Below are positions 46,622 through 58,829 of a stretch of 64,000 nucleotides of DNA, piece after piece. The notes under the pieces were generated by a model. That model ran no database searches, was not told where the DNA came from, and was given only the letters and a program-made list of their open reading frames with translations. Within the stretch, counting starts at the first letter, position 1, and each line of letters starts with the position of its first letter. Both the position numbers and the translations under genes were made by a program. The stretch comes from Hericium rajendrae (Eukaryota; Basidiomycota; Agaricomycetes; Russulales; Hericiaceae): NCBI GenBank assembly GCA_033439255.1, contig CM065880.1, positions 1,488,001-1,552,000 of the forward strand. The letters run 5' to 3'.

Positions 46622-47860
46622 CCTGGACAATCTCTCATACACTCACCTCACCTCCCTCCTATCGCCCATCATATCTTTCTTCTTTGAACCCTTCACCGCT
46701 GACATCTTCACCGAATCTCGACATCCATTCCATCAACCTCATCTTCCCTTCCCCATCGCCAACACCATCGAGGGCAGTGCACTCATCCCCCTCCTCCGCT
46801 ATTGTGCTGTGAAGCATTGGAAAGCCAAAGGAGTTTGGTTTCGATTGAGGTCGTGGAAACCACGTGCAGGTGCTATCTCCATTGCCTTATATGTTTGAAT
46901 TCGAGTTTCCTTTGACGTCGACTTGCAAGAATTCACGTTCGGTGCCTCGGACATCGCTTACCACTGTCGCCAACCCAACCGAGGATCCCCTGCAAGTATC
47001 CTACCATCGACCTCGTTCCCCTTTTGCACACTAGGTTTCTTCACCCCCGAACCCTCGCCTGAGCCTGTGTGGGCCAGAGAATGCCTCGGCCACCGATTCC
47101 TCAGAACCCCATACTCAGATCCCCTGTACCCTCGTGCTCTTGGTCATCGCCCAGTTGCGGCTGACTTCCTCTAGACCTCACCATTGATCCCACCGACCCC
47201 CATTTCCAGACCACAGAACCATACCCACTTGGCATCTTTGCCTCGCTTGACGAATACTTCATCTACACCCTTTCCGGCATTGTTCGAGTAGACTTCGTCA
47301 CTCCGGACGAGGACGAAAACGGTCCTGCACAGTGGTACTTCGCTGATCATGATGACCAGGCAGACCTCGAACTCAATGACTTTGACATCGCAGCTACAGA
47401 ACACCGCCGTCTACATCCCGCTACCCCACCGCTTCCCACTGTTGCCCTTTCTAGTGCAGATTCTCCCCCTGCTCGCACTGCACCACTTGTTGTTCCCCCA
47501 GGTATTACCTTCAACCCGATAACCAACAACTACTACGCATACTGCTCCGACACCAATCGGCTTGTAGTCAGTTGGAGACCCAGCCTCGTAGAAGAAAGTG
47601 ATCTGTGGTTTTGGCAGGCCAGTACCCTCTTCTTAACCACTGCAGAACTTGCACTCTCTCAGGCAGTTATAGAGAATCTTGCTCAGCAACAAGCTACCCG
47701 CCTCAATACCCTTCGGGTTCCACTACCACCACCTGTTTCGACCCCTACCCCAGTACCAGTCCCCTCACCTGCTCCACCTGTTGCTGCTGTTGCATCGACA
47801 TCCACCGTCAACATCAAACCAATCATCGCCCCAGCTCCCCCTGTCCAGCCATCCATCAAC
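46622..47860 (+). other. Leader and N-terminal gag-side region of the gypsy element
   Basis: GC-rich and Pro/Thr-rich in translation with several broken frames. No separate gene is supported. Confidence 0.5.
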
Positions 47861-49812
47861 ATGTCCAACCCTGAGATCGGCGTCAAACCTGCTCACTTTG
47901 AGGGAGATCGTTCCAAGTCCAAGGAATTCCAGCTGCGTATTTGCTTATTCCTTCGTGCCAACTCTGTCAGGTATAAAGAGGATACCGCCCAGATCTCCCT
48001 CTTTCTCGACCTCTGCCAGGGCCCCATTGCCGGCCAGTGGGCCACCCAGCATGTCGAGGAGATCCTCGAGGATGATGACCTCGTGGCTGCAAATAAGTCT
48101 CCAGCTCATGTTCCTCGTTACGCCAACCTCACCGCCCTTTGAACTCACTTCAACTTGGACTTCTCCCCCCTTGACGACTCCAAGGATGCCTCTCATGCCA
48201 TCCAGACCCTCCAGATGGGTACGCGCCCAGTAGTCGACTACATCACCGAGTTCGAGTCCTTTGCCCCTCGCACTGGCTACAACGATGTGGCCCTGATTGA
48301 CTGGTTCCTGCATGGCCTCAACAGTGCCCTGCGGGATGATTGCCAGTGCAGCTACCCCATGCCCACCACCCTGGCTGAGTGGAAGGCAAGGGCCTATGAC
48401 AGGAATGCTGCCTACCTCATGCGCACCCGGTTCCAGAGTCCCCGCCCTACAACTGGGTGCACCCCGGTGAGCACTCGCTCCCCTCAGTCCACATCTACTG
48501 GCCGATCCTGCACAGTTGCTGCTACAGGTGCCCAACTGCCCAAACTCTCGGAGCCTGACCGTGAGCACCTCAGGCGTGAGGGCAGTTGCTTCCGCTGTCG
48601 CCAGAAGGGCCATGGCTTTCGTGACTGCCCCCTCAATGCTGACTCCAACCCCCGTGCCCCAATCCCTCGTGTCCGAGCACTAGAAACTGGCTCTGCCCCG
48701 GGAGTAGCTCCAGAACATGCCGCCGCTGCCCTCGCTGTCCCCACCATCAACAGGTCTATCGCCGACTTATCATCGCAGTTGAAGGACTTGAGCGAGGAAG
48801 AGAGGGAAGAGGCGAAGGCTGCATTAAAGGACATGGTTGAGGGTTTTTAAAGCGCCCCCCGGTCACGTCGTCCGTGGGTGGCAAAAAACATTTCTTTGAT
48901 CCATCGAATCACTTCTCTGTACTATCCGACCCCTGTGAGCAATCGTATCCATCGTCTTTGCACATGTCCGCTATCACACCCAACCGTCAGACACCATCCA
49001 TTACGCTCCAGGCCAAGATTATCACTGCCCCGATCAAGAAACAAATCGACGCTGAGGCACTTCTTGATAGTGGTGCAGAAGGCATCATTATGCACCCTGA
49101 GTTTGCCAAGAAACACCAGTTCCCCCTCAAGAAACTCCCTAAACCCTTTCCCGTTCGCAACGTGGACAACTCCAAAAACATCATGGGCTGGGTCTGCTAT
49201 TCAGTCAACCAGAACATCTGCATTTATGCCAAGGACTCGACGTCCTTCCATGAGGAGACAGCTGAGTTCTATCTCATTGACATTGGCGACTATGACATTA
49301 TCCTTGGGACCAATTGGTTACAGGAACACAACCCGGAAATTGATTGGGTCTCTCGTCATGTCGACATGACTCGCTGCCCTCCCTCTTGCACCCTGAATAA
49401 GCCCCCGGTCAAAAACCTGTCCACTCACACAGAATGCCGCCAATCAGCCCCTCGTCCACCAGTCCTCAGTACTGCTGCTGTACTGCTCCCTCCACCTTGC
49501 CCCCCTCTATTGCTCCCACTGCCCCTGCCATTTGTTCCTGCTCCACTTCCCAAATACGTGATCCCTGCTCACCGAGTCCAAGGCGTCCGCCTTCGCTGCA
49601 TCCACCTGTCCAAAGTCCCTGCACGTCTATTCACCGAGGACGATGACTCGCAACCTAACGTCGATGATGACTGGGTTGAAGAGGGTCTTCACCTAGCTGG
49701 TGTTCTTCCTGACTGGGACACACCACCCCCTCCAGATGACGACCCAGACTACCAACACACCATCCATATCTGTCGCTCTTTCACCAATGCTCAGAAACTG
49801 GCTGAGCATGTG

Positions 49813-50095
49813 CATCAGGAAACCTGGAATGTTCTGATTATTGTCTGATTTAGTCTGATTTAGTCTGATTTAGTCTGATTTTGCCTGATTCCAGATGATC
49901 AGACAGAAGTTAGGTAGGTCCCTATCATCCAGGTGCTTGTCAGACAAGTCTGATATCAGACCGAAGTCTGAATCTATCTGAATTTTATATAAAAATAACC
50001 TATATAAAATTTTATCCATATGTGGATCAGAGGTCTAGACATATCAGACAAGAGTCAGACAGTCAAAAAGTCAGACATTTCCCCTTTTCCTGATG
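49813..50095. mobile_element. 283-bp CATCAGG MITE (family D), TSD TG
   Basis: It begins CATCAGGAAACCTGGAATG, ends CCCTTTTCCTGATG, and TG flanks both sides. It lies inside the gypsy element. It appears identical, base for base by eye, to the copy at 58547-58829, so this family moved very recently. Confidence 0.92.
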
Positions 50096-52723
50096 TGGCC
50101 ACCTGTGTTGCAGAGAAGTCCTTTGCTGAGATGGTTCCCCCTCAGTATCAGGATTTCCAACCCGTCTTCGATGAGGAATCCTCCCATCGCCTTCCCGAAC
50201 GTCACCCTTGGGATCATGCCATCGACCTGAAAGATGGTTTTGAACCCCGTTCATGCAAGGTCTATCCCATGGCTCCCACTGAGCAGGAGGACCTCGATTC
50301 GTTCCTTGATGACCAGGTCAAGAAAGGCTACATCTGTCCTTCCAAATCCCCTATGGCGAGTCCCTTCTTCTTTATCAAGAAAAAAGATGGAAAACTACGC
50401 CCCATCCAGGACTATCGCTCAAGAATGAATATCCCCTACCCCTCATCTCTGAACTCGTTGACAAGCTCAAGGGTGCCAAAGTCTTCTCCAAGATGGACGT
50501 TCGTTGGGGTTACAACAACGTTCGCATCAAGAAGGGCGACGAATGGAAAGCTGCCTTCAAAACCAACTGCGGTCTCTTTGAACCCCTGGTGATGTTTTTT
50601 GGCCTTACAAACTCCCCTGCCACGTTCCAAGGAATGATGAATGAACTTTTCAAGGATCTCATCGACACGGGCAAAGTTGTCATCTACATGGACAATATCC
50701 TCATTTTCACCGAAACTCTCGAAGAACATTGTGACCTTGTGCGCAAAGTCCTCCAATGCCTCCAGGACAATGACCTCTTCCTCAAACCAGAGAAGTGCTC
50801 TTTCGAGCAGCCCTCAGTTGAGTTCCTCGGTCTCATCGTCTCCCATAACATGCTTGCTATGGACCCTGTCAAGGTTGCAGGCATCGCTGAATGGCCTGCC
50901 CCCCGTAACATCAAGGACGTCCAGTCCTTTGTTGGCTTTGGCAACTTCTATTGACACTTTATCCAGGACTTCTCCAAAGTTGCTCATCCCATGTTTGACC
51001 TTACCAAGAAAGACCATCCTTGGGCCTGGTCTGCTGAATGTCAACATGCCTTTGCAGCTCTTAAAGCTGCATTCACCTCGTCCCCAGTCCTTATCATGCC
51101 TGACCCGTCCAAACCCTACCTGGTTGAGGTCGATGCCTCAGACTATGCCACAGGAGGTATCCCATCCCAGTGCAGGGAGGATGAGCAATGGCACCCTGTT
51201 GCTTACATCTCCAAGGCCTTCACCGCCCCTGAACGCAACTACGACATTTATGACAAGGAACTCCTGGCCATCATCCGTGCCCTCGAAGCCTGGCACCACT
51301 ACCTGGAAGGCTCTCCCCATACTGTGGAGATCTGGACCGACCATAAGAACCTGGAATACTTCAAGTCTGCCCAAAAGCTGAGTCGTCGTCAGGCTCGCTG
51401 GGCTCTCTTCCTCACTCGTTTTGACTTCACCTTGATCCACAAACCCGGTATTCACCACCGGCCAGATGCCATGTCGAGACGACCTGACCATAGAGAGGGG
51501 ATGGACGACGACAACTCAGATCGTGTCCTTCTCGACCCCAAGTACTTCCAGATTCGTGCTACATGTCTAGCTGCTGTCAAGTCCATTGGCAATGCTGATC
51601 TCTGCCAATGCATTCGCAATGCCAAGACCAAGGACATTGAGGTCGTTCAAGCCCTTGATGTGATCCTGAACAACGGTCCTCGCTCCCTCATCAAGAACCT
51701 CCAAGAATGGAACTACGAGGATGGCCTCATCCTCTTTCGTGGCAAAGTCTACATCTCTGCTGACAAGGACCTTCGTCGAGACATCATCAAGCTGCATCAT
51801 GACACTCCCATGGCTGGTCACCCCGGATGCTACAAGACCTACGAGCTCCTCAGTCGCAACTACTGGTGGCCCGGTATGTCTGTCTTCGTTCGCGATTATG
51901 TTGATGGCTGTGCTACCTGCCAGGCCACCAAGGTTCAAAATCACCGCCCTCATATTGAAACAATTCCCAATGCCATCCCTACCCGTCCTTTCCAAGACAT
52001 TACCTCAGACTTCATCGTCAAACTCCCAGAATGCCAAGGCTATGACTCCATCAATGTGGTTGTCGACCGTTTTACAAAGCACGTCTCCTTCACTCCTTGT
52101 AAAGAGACCATTACCAGTGATGGCACAGTCGACATCCTTTTTGACAGGATTTATCGGAACTATGGCCTCTGGGAACGTCTCATCTCTGATCGTGGCCCAC
52201 AGTATGCAGGCAAAGTCATGCGTGGCGTCTTTGACAAACTTGGTATCAAGTCCTCCCTCAGCACCGCCTATCATCCACAGACCGACGGCGAGTCAGAACG
52301 CGTCAATCAAGAACTCAAGCAGTTCCTTCGCACCTTCTGCAACTACCGTCAGGATGATTGGGTCCAATGGCTCCCTTACGCTGAGTTCTCGCACAACCAC
52401 CGTATCCACAGCACCACTAACCGAGCTCCATTCGAAATGTTCCTTGGCTATATTCCCACTGCCATCCCCACTGTCAACCCCACATCATCTACACCCGCCA
52501 TCGAGGATCGTTTCCATCATCTCAAACAACTTCGCACTGAGGTCCAGGCCAGCCTTCAAACAGCTGCTGATCTCATGAAGCGCAACAACCAGGACCATAT
52601 GCATGACACCATCCACTTCCAGGTTGGTGACAAGGTCTGGCTCGATGGCAAGAACATCAAAACCACATGACTCAAAGCTAAGCTTGCTGATCGACGCCTG
52701 GGACCTTTCAAAATCACTGACGT

Positions 52724-55700
52724 TGGAGTGGCCCAAGGGCACGAGCTAAGCCCAAGGATGATGATAGCAGGATGCCGACTGCATACAGGAGGCAGACTCT
52801 ATCTAAGTGGATGCTGACTAAGCCTCGGCATCCTCCGAACCTCTGGATGCAGGGAGCCTCTGGCTCCCTAGTCCATCAGTAAACCAGCATTTGTTTGAAT
52901 GGTGTCTGACTTTGTCTAATCTGATCTGATTCTGTCTGGTTCTGTCTGGTCCAGATGATCAGACAATCAGACCAATTAGACGGGTCCCTATCGTCAAGTG
53001 CCTTTCAGACATTTTTGTCTGATGTCAGACTGAAGTCTGAGTCTATCTGAGCTCTATATAATAATAATCTATATGTAATTCCATCCATATGTGGGTCAGA
53101 AGTTTAGACATTTCAGACAACTGTCAGACAGTCAGACAGTCAGACATTTCCCCTTTTCCTGATGCAGGTGCCCCCCTCGAAAAAAGCGACGTCCACGTCG
53201 CTGGTGAACAACCCTAAGAACCGGAACTATGAACCCAACCCAAACCTCGAAGAACTCGACCCAGCTCCCAAAGGCATGGATCACCCTGCCAGTCCAAAGG
53301 CAGGGCCTCGAGCTTGACCGAATGTGGAATTGATGGTGAGGATGAGACAATGACCGACGGTCGGTCCGCGCGAAGACCAGTGGGATGTCAACGTGTGATG
53401 ATGGGCTCCGAAGTCGGAATGAATGGTCGAGATGGGCATGAAGGACGAGTGGGCCGCGGCTGAGATCGCCGTGCATGCCACTTGAGGGAATCGAATGGCC
53501 GCGCAGAGCTGGAACGAAGAATGGAAAAATCGCGAGGTGCAGGAGAGATCAATGGAGCGGGATGGGTAATAGCAGGTAAAGAGGCATCATCGGCCCACGA
53601 GAATGGAGTTAAATGAGTATGTGTTGTAGTAAAAGAAGTATGGGAGTCATTATGGGACAATGAATGATTGTTATGGGACAAGGAAACATTAGAAAGCGAT
53701 ATTTGAGTATCAGAAAATGTTGGCAGGGATGGAATAGGTGTGATAAGGTCAGGACACAGGGCATGGATGTACGGCAGGGTCTGTATACCAGAGTCATTCC
53801 GAAGGGGTGGGACCAAGTCGTCTGTCTGAACAATAGCGACGGCGCACGGAACGCTGCGTACCTCGGATCAATGCCGCTCATATCCTTCTACAATCCCTGC
53901 TTCCAGCCCATCGCGGAATCCGTCCGCGCGACCTTTCCTCGTTCCGGATTGCCAACTGGCTTCCATTCCATCCTGAAAGCCTACGTGCTTTCCTTTTGTC
54001 ACTCCTGCAGCCTCACCCTTAGCAATCGCCTTCGCGAGGATCTCGGTAAGGAGACCGGGTTCGATCTCCTGCACGATCCTGGCGCGGGCGTGCGCAGAGG
54101 TGTGTGGTGTGTTGGAGGTGCGCAACGGTGGGACATGGGCATTCGCGGGCATGTCGTACGTATGAGTGCCGGTGATGAATGGGGTATGCGAGTCGAGATG
54201 GGGTGAATTGGGCTGCGCGGGGGAATCGGCTTGCACGCTGACGTGAACGCGGGTGGTTGGAGCGAGTGCTCGGGCTGGGGCGTCAGACTGAATGCCGGCG
54301 TCAACGTGCAGAGTCGCAGGGTCAAGGTGCGGAGTCGTGTTGCATGCACAGGCGGGTGGGGAGAGAGTTGGGGTGGGGTTGTCCGTCTGGACGTCGGCAT
54401 TGGTGTGCGGAGTTGCGGGAACCATGTTGAGGGGAATGGGTGGTCGCGAATCGGTAAGTGAGGGGAGGGGATGCGGCAGGGTGGAGAATTGCACACCGGT
54501 GTCAACGTGCGAGGCCGGGTTGGATGTCTCGGTGGTCGGGGATGGTGTACACAGGGTGTCGTCCGTCTGGATGCTCGAAGTGACGCACGAGGATGTACTC
54601 ACCTCGGTACGCGCGACCTCGAGCCCTTCGCGGTATCCAGCCCATCTCCCCAGCTCGTACGCGTCCTTCCATCCCTGCTCCTGCTGGCGCATCTTGGCCC
54701 TCGCATCCCTCCTCACTTCTCTCCTCGCGATCTCCTTTCCTTCATCTAACCCTTCTTTCCAGCCTCGCTCTCGGCCCTCCGCTAGAGCCTTCAGTCGAAC
54801 CTCGCGGCGTATCTCTATTCGCACCTCGTTCTGCGCATCCTCGATGATGTTATTGAGGAGGTCCTTGTCGATCTCCTCGACGGACATGGCCGGGCTCGTA
54901 CGCGGTGCGAGCAATTCGGGTTCGCAGCTGAAATCCTCGGCATGACAGGATAAGTGCACGGGGCATGCGAGAAAGACGGTGGGGGGGCCCGCAGCATCGA
55001 TAGCGGTCACGAGATCTGCGACTGCTGCAGCTGCGAGGGTGGATAGCGTGGCAAACGGGGTGTGCGCTGCGTTGATCGTGTCCGCGAGTTGACAGATAGG
55101 CAGTCGTTGTGCGGAGACGGCGGAGATGTCGTTTGACATGCTGATAGGCATGGTCAACGCAGGCAGTGGCTCGTGGGGCTCGGGACACGAGTCGGAGGTG
55201 CGGCGCTCGTGGGTCTGCGGCATTGCGATGGCAACGGGTCTTGTTGCCCGTACGTCGGTGCTTGCTGGCTCGAAAACGAGTGAGGCATTGATGGTGGGCT
55301 GCGCGGGGGCTGCTGCACGAGACGTGCGAGTCGCGTCTGTCTCGTGGCTAACGCGTGGTTGCTGCGTGGTCGTGGGGGGTTCCCTCACGGCTGATGCTGG
55401 GGGCATGTCGACGAGGGTGGTGTGCATGTCGAATGTGACTGTGGGGCTTGCAGTGGGAGCTAGAGCTGGAGCGGCTGCTGCTACTGCTCGGCGCGTGGCT
55501 GAGCACTTCTTGCCCATATCGGGTAAATGCGTGGGTGGTGCTGAATGCAGGTGCGAGTTGTAAAACTACAAGCACGGGGGGTCCTTGACGAGGACACGAG
55601 AAACATGAGAACACGAGGACACGAGAGACACAGGATAGACTTGGGCACTTGAACGGACGAGAAATGCGTGTGACACGGGGCACGAGAACGGGACATGAGG

Positions 55701-55961
55701 CGTGCAAGAGACAATGAAAATGCTGCGAAAAGACAGAAAAAAGCTGGAAAAGCTAGAAGTGACTCAACCCAAAGCTGAAGTGGGTCGAATCACACTCTCA
55801 TCACCAAGATGGAGTGGCCCAAGGGCACGAGCTAAGCCCAAGGATGATGATAGCAGGATGCTGACTACATACAGGAGGCAGACTCTATCTAAGTGGATGC
55901 TGACTAAGCCTCGGCATCCTCCGAACCTCTGGATGCAGGGAGCCTCCGGCTCCCTAGTCCA
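52724..55961. mobile_element. Small non-autonomous LTR element nested in the gypsy element
   Basis: Direct repeats of 152 bp (52724-52875 and 55810-55961), each TGGAGTGG...CTAGTCCA, enclose 2.9 kb and are flanked by a 4-bp duplication ACGT. The uninterrupted target is seen in the second gypsy copy near 57870. No gag or pol parts are recognised, so this is a LARD/TRIM-like passenger. The two LTRs differ at 3 sites. The inner part begins with a segment related to MITE family D (about 52876-53165) and then becomes GC-rich with a long antisense frame. Confidence 0.8.
53868..55517 (-). CDS. 549-residue open frame inside the small LTR element, possible captured gene
   Basis: A single intronless frame starts MGKKCSATRRAVAAAAP. 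It is Ala/Pro/Thr-rich at the N-terminus, has an Arg/Glu-rich helical part (EIRREVRLKALAEGRERGWK) with repeated GWKEGLDEGKE / GWKDAYELGRWAGYREGLE / GFQDGMEASWQS / GFRDGLEAGIVEG units, and a middle part with recurring SIQTDD, VDTGVQF, ADVQTDN, VDAGIQSD and VSVQADS. The frame runs antisense to the carrier. I know no function. Unknown proteins with such QTD repeats seem familiar from Agaricomycetes, but that is memory, not evidence. Lack of introns fits a retro-copied transcript, or a frame kept open by GC-rich composition. Confidence 0.45.
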   Translation of the reverse strand: MGKKCSATRRAVAAAAPALAPTASPTVTFDMHTTLVDMPPASAVREPPTTTQQPRVSHETDATRTSRAAAPAQPTINASLVFEPASTDVRATRPVAIAMPQTHERRTSDSCPEPHEPLPALTMPISMSNDISAVSAQRLPICQLADTINAAHTPFATLSTLAAAAVADLVTAIDAAGPPTVFLACPVHLSCHAEDFSCEPELLAPRTSPAMSVEEIDKDLLNNIIEDAQNEVRIEIRREVRLKALAEGRERGWKEGLDEGKEIARREVRRDARAKMRQQEQGWKDAYELGRWAGYREGLEVARTEVSTSSCVTSSIQTDDTLCTPSPTTETSNPASHVDTGVQFSTLPHPLPSLTDSRPPIPLNMVPATPHTNADVQTDNPTPTLSPPACACNTTPHLDPATLHVDAGIQSDAPARALAPTTRVHVSVQADSPAQPNSPHLDSHTPFITGTHTYDMPANAHVPPLRTSNTPHTSAHARARIVQEIEPGLLTEILAKAIAKGEAAGVTKGKHVGFQDGMEASWQSGTRKGRADGFRDGLEAGIVEGYERH

Positions 55962-56384
55962 ACGTCCTGGGCCCAGTCTCTTATCGACTGAAGCTACCGC
56001 CCACCTGGCGTATCCACCCAGTGTTCCACACATCCCTGTTGTCCCCTTACAAGGAAACCGATGCTCATGGTCCCAACTTCCCTGCACCACCACCTGACCT
56101 TGTGGAGGGTGAGGAAGAATATGAAGTTGAGTCTGTCCTCGATGCTCATCTCACCCGGAACAAATGCGGCATTGAATATCTCGTCAAATGGGCAGGCTAC
56201 CCTGATTCGGAGAATCAGTGGCTTTCATGTACCTCCCTTTCCAATGCCCATGGTGCAATCACCGACTTCTACACCTGCCATCTGCATGCACTCAAGGCTC
56301 CCAATCTTCATGGACTCATCTACCTCGACCCCGTCCATGCTCATCACACACTTCAGGCGAAAGTGCATCTTAGAGAGGGGGTGA

Positions 56385-56808
56385 TGTTATGGATCACTCC
56401 ATTTCTCTCTGCCTTCTTCTCTGCCATCAAGGCATCGCGTCGGTCATGTGCTCCAGCAGCCCCATCACATGTTCACTTCCTCACATGACCTGGGGCTATC
56501 CTTCACCCATGCCCTTGTTCCCCTTTGGGACATCCTATTGTTCTCCCTCCCATTGTTCTCCTTTTGGCCACCATTGTTCTCACTCTATTGTTTGACCTGT
56601 TATGGTGTCCATTGTTCTTTTTCCCATTGTCGTCCCAGTACTTATAGGCTCCCTGTCGCTTGCCTATTTCCCTAGATTGTCCATTTCGTCTGTACCGTAC
56701 TGTACCTCCAATACAGGTCACTGCGCTGCTAGTCGCTCTCTGCTCTCTTGCTCCCATCATCGCTGGTGACTTGGGTGGTTCTCTGCTGTCTACGACCGAG
56801 TCTTGACA
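56385..56808 (+). repeat. 3' LTR of the gypsy element
   Basis: 424 bp, preceded by a purine run (GAGAGGGGGTGA) typical of a polypurine tract, and followed by the target duplication AGACT. Confidence 0.92.
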
Positions 56809-56852
56809 AGACTGGTCTCAGGTCAAAAAGAAATTTGTTAAGGTTCCTGATG
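56809..56852. repeat. Right terminus of a CATCAGG-type element
   Basis: Reads, in complement, CATCAGGAACCTTAACAAAT, nearly the same as the Plavaka left end at 8156 (CATCAGGAACCTTGACAAAT). The gypsy element landed inside this transposon. Confidence 0.7.
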
Positions 56853-57040
56853 CATAGCAGACCTTGTTCAGCTGCACAAGGTCTGGTGGCTGTGCTTAGC
56901 TTATGTCAACAGTAGTTGATGTTGCACTCTCTGCTCTTAGTTCTTTTCTTTAGATAGCTTTGAAGTCAGTGTAATACTATTAGTAGTGCACACTGACTAC
57001 AAGGCTTGGGCATGCCCAGTCTCTATCTGCAGTGAGTTAC
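56853..57040. other. Spacer between two transposon remnants
   Basis: No gene or clear repeat is recognised. Confidence 0.4.
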
Positions 57041-57999
57041 TGTCAAGACTCGGTTGTAGACAGCAGAGAACCACCCAAGTCACCAGTGATGATGAGAGTG
57101 AGAGAGCAGAGAGCAACTAGCAGTGCAGTGACCTGTATTGGAGGTACAGTACGGTACAGACAAAATGGACAATCTAGGGAAATAGATGAGCAACAGGAAG
57201 CCTATAAGTACTGGGACGACAATGGGAAAAGAACAATGAACACCATAACGAGTCGAACAATAGAGTGAGAACAATGGTGGCCAAAAGGAGAACAATGGGA
57301 GGGAGAACAATAGGATGTCCCAAAGGGGAACAAGGGCATGGGTGAAGGATAGCCCCGGGTCATGTGAGGAAGTGAACATGTGATGGGGCTGCTGGAGCAC
57401 ATGACCGACGCGATGCCTTGATGGCAGAGAAGAAGGCAGAGAGAAATGGAGTGATCCATAACATCACCCCCTCTCTAAGATGCACTTTCGCCTGAAGTGT
57501 GTGATGAGCATGGACGGGGTCGAGGTAGATGAGTCCACGAAGATTGGGAGCCTTGAGTGCATGCAGATGGCGGGTGTAGAAGTCGGTGATTGCACCATGG
57601 GCATTGGAAAGGGAGGTACATGAAAGCCACTGATTCTCTGAATCAGGGTAGCCTGCTCATTTGACGAGATATTCAATGCCGCATTTGTTCCGGGTGAGAT
57701 GAGCATCGAGGACAGACTCAACTTCATATTCTTCCTCACCCTCCACAAGGTCAGGTGGTGGTGCAGGGAAGTTGAGGCCATGAGCATCAGTTTCCTTGTA
57801 AAGGGACAACAGGGATGTGTGGAACACTGGGTGGATACGCCAGGTGGGTGGCAGCTTCAGTCGATAAGAGACTGGGCCCAGGACGTCAGTGATTTTGAAA
57901 GGTCCCAGGCATCGATCAGCAAGCTTAGCTTTGGGCCGTGTGGTTTTGATGTTCTTGCCATCGAGCCAGACCTTGTCACCAACCTGGAAGTGGATGGTG
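57041..57999 (-). mobile_element. 3' fragment of a second gypsy copy
   Basis: On the minus strand this is the integrase-end/chromodomain region (57464-57999) followed by one LTR (57041-57463). It supplies the uninterrupted version of the site where the small LTR element entered the first copy. It is cut at 57999/58000 by a CATCAGG terminus. A truncated, broken fossil. Confidence 0.85.
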
Positions 58000-58546
58000 C
58001 ATCAGGAAAAACTGGAGTTTCACTAAATCAGATGATGTGCCTATAGAAGCATTGATGTGCCTATAGAAGCACTGATGTAGATATAGAAGCACTGATGGTA
58101 GCTACCGGTGTTTTCTGGCTGATCCTGTAGCTCTTCTATTACATACTGTATGACTGCATTCAGGTCCCATAGCTTGTCTTGTCCTACCATAGTCTTCTGT
58201 AGTTTTCTGTAGTGACACTGTCTTTTTAATTCATTATATTGCTCAAAAGTCTTTCAAAAGTGATGTGAGGCTTCTATTTCATCATATGATCTGCCAGTTT
58301 TGATTACTAATGTGCTATCACCACTAGTGACATGTTACGCACACATATGTGCCTCTAAGCAAGTCCTGCTCATACTGTGTGTCTGCATTTTTTTGTGGTT
58401 CCAAGGCAAGCAGGAAATAACTCAGAACAAATGTGAGTGTATTAAAATACTCTTGACTAACACTTTTTAACAAGTCTAGGATAACACCCTTGCATAGACG
58501 ACTTCAAGTTTCAAAAGGTATGTGTGGCTGACACTTTGACACCATA
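58000..58546. other. CATCAGG terminus of unidentified element and spacer
   Basis: 58000 starts CATCAGGAAAAACTGG, directly at the break in the gypsy fragment. A short repeat (TGATGTGCCTATAGAAGCA, three times, 58031-58095) follows. No partner terminus is found and no gene is seen. Confidence 0.4.
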
Positions 58547-58829
58547 CATCAGGAAACCTGGAATGTTCTGATTATTGTCTGATTTAGTCTGATTTAGTCT
58601 GATTTAGTCTGATTTTGCCTGATTCCAGATGATCAGACAGAAGTTAGGTAGGTCCCTATCATCCAGGTGCTTGTCAGACAAGTCTGATATCAGACCGAAG
58701 TCTGAATCTATCTGAATTTTATATAAAAATAACCTATATAAAATTTTATCCATATGTGGATCAGAGGTCTAGACATATCAGACAAGAGTCAGACAGTCAA
58801 AAAGTCAGACATTTCCCCTTTTCCTGATG
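58547..58829. mobile_element. 283-bp CATCAGG MITE (family D), TSD TA
   Basis: Same length and apparently identical sequence to 49813-50095. TA flanks both sides. Confidence 0.92.

Larger units (their letters stand above)
46198..56808 (+). mobile_element. Fossil Ty3/gypsy chromodomain LTR element
   Basis: It is bounded by two 424-bp LTRs (TG...CA) and a perfect 5-bp target duplication AGACT (46193-46197 and 56809-56813). Parts in order: gag with a CCHC knuckle (about 47.86-48.85 kb), protease (about 48.87-49.8), reverse transcriptase (about 50.1-50.95), RNase H (about 51.0-51.5), integrase (about 51.5-52.7) and a C-terminal chromodomain (about 56.0-56.5), which places it among chromoviruses. 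The LTRs differ at about 13 of 424 sites, so it is a moderately young insertion. It is broken: about half a dozen interruptions in the coding parts, plus a 283-bp MITE and a 3.2-kb nested LTR element. Confidence 0.92.

Noticed and set aside
46923-47874. Separate Pro/Ser-rich genes just after the 5' LTR
   Set aside because: They lie in the leader/gag side of the gypsy element and show no independent start, splicing or domain.
53132-55714. Other long frames on both strands in the small LTR element
   Set aside because: High GC content opens several frames at once; only the 549-codon frame has recurring motifs worth noting.
2142-58829. CATCAGG MITEs as Tc1/mariner derivatives
   Set aside because: Three have TA flanks, but proven AA and TT and apparent TG duplications exclude a TA-only integrase.
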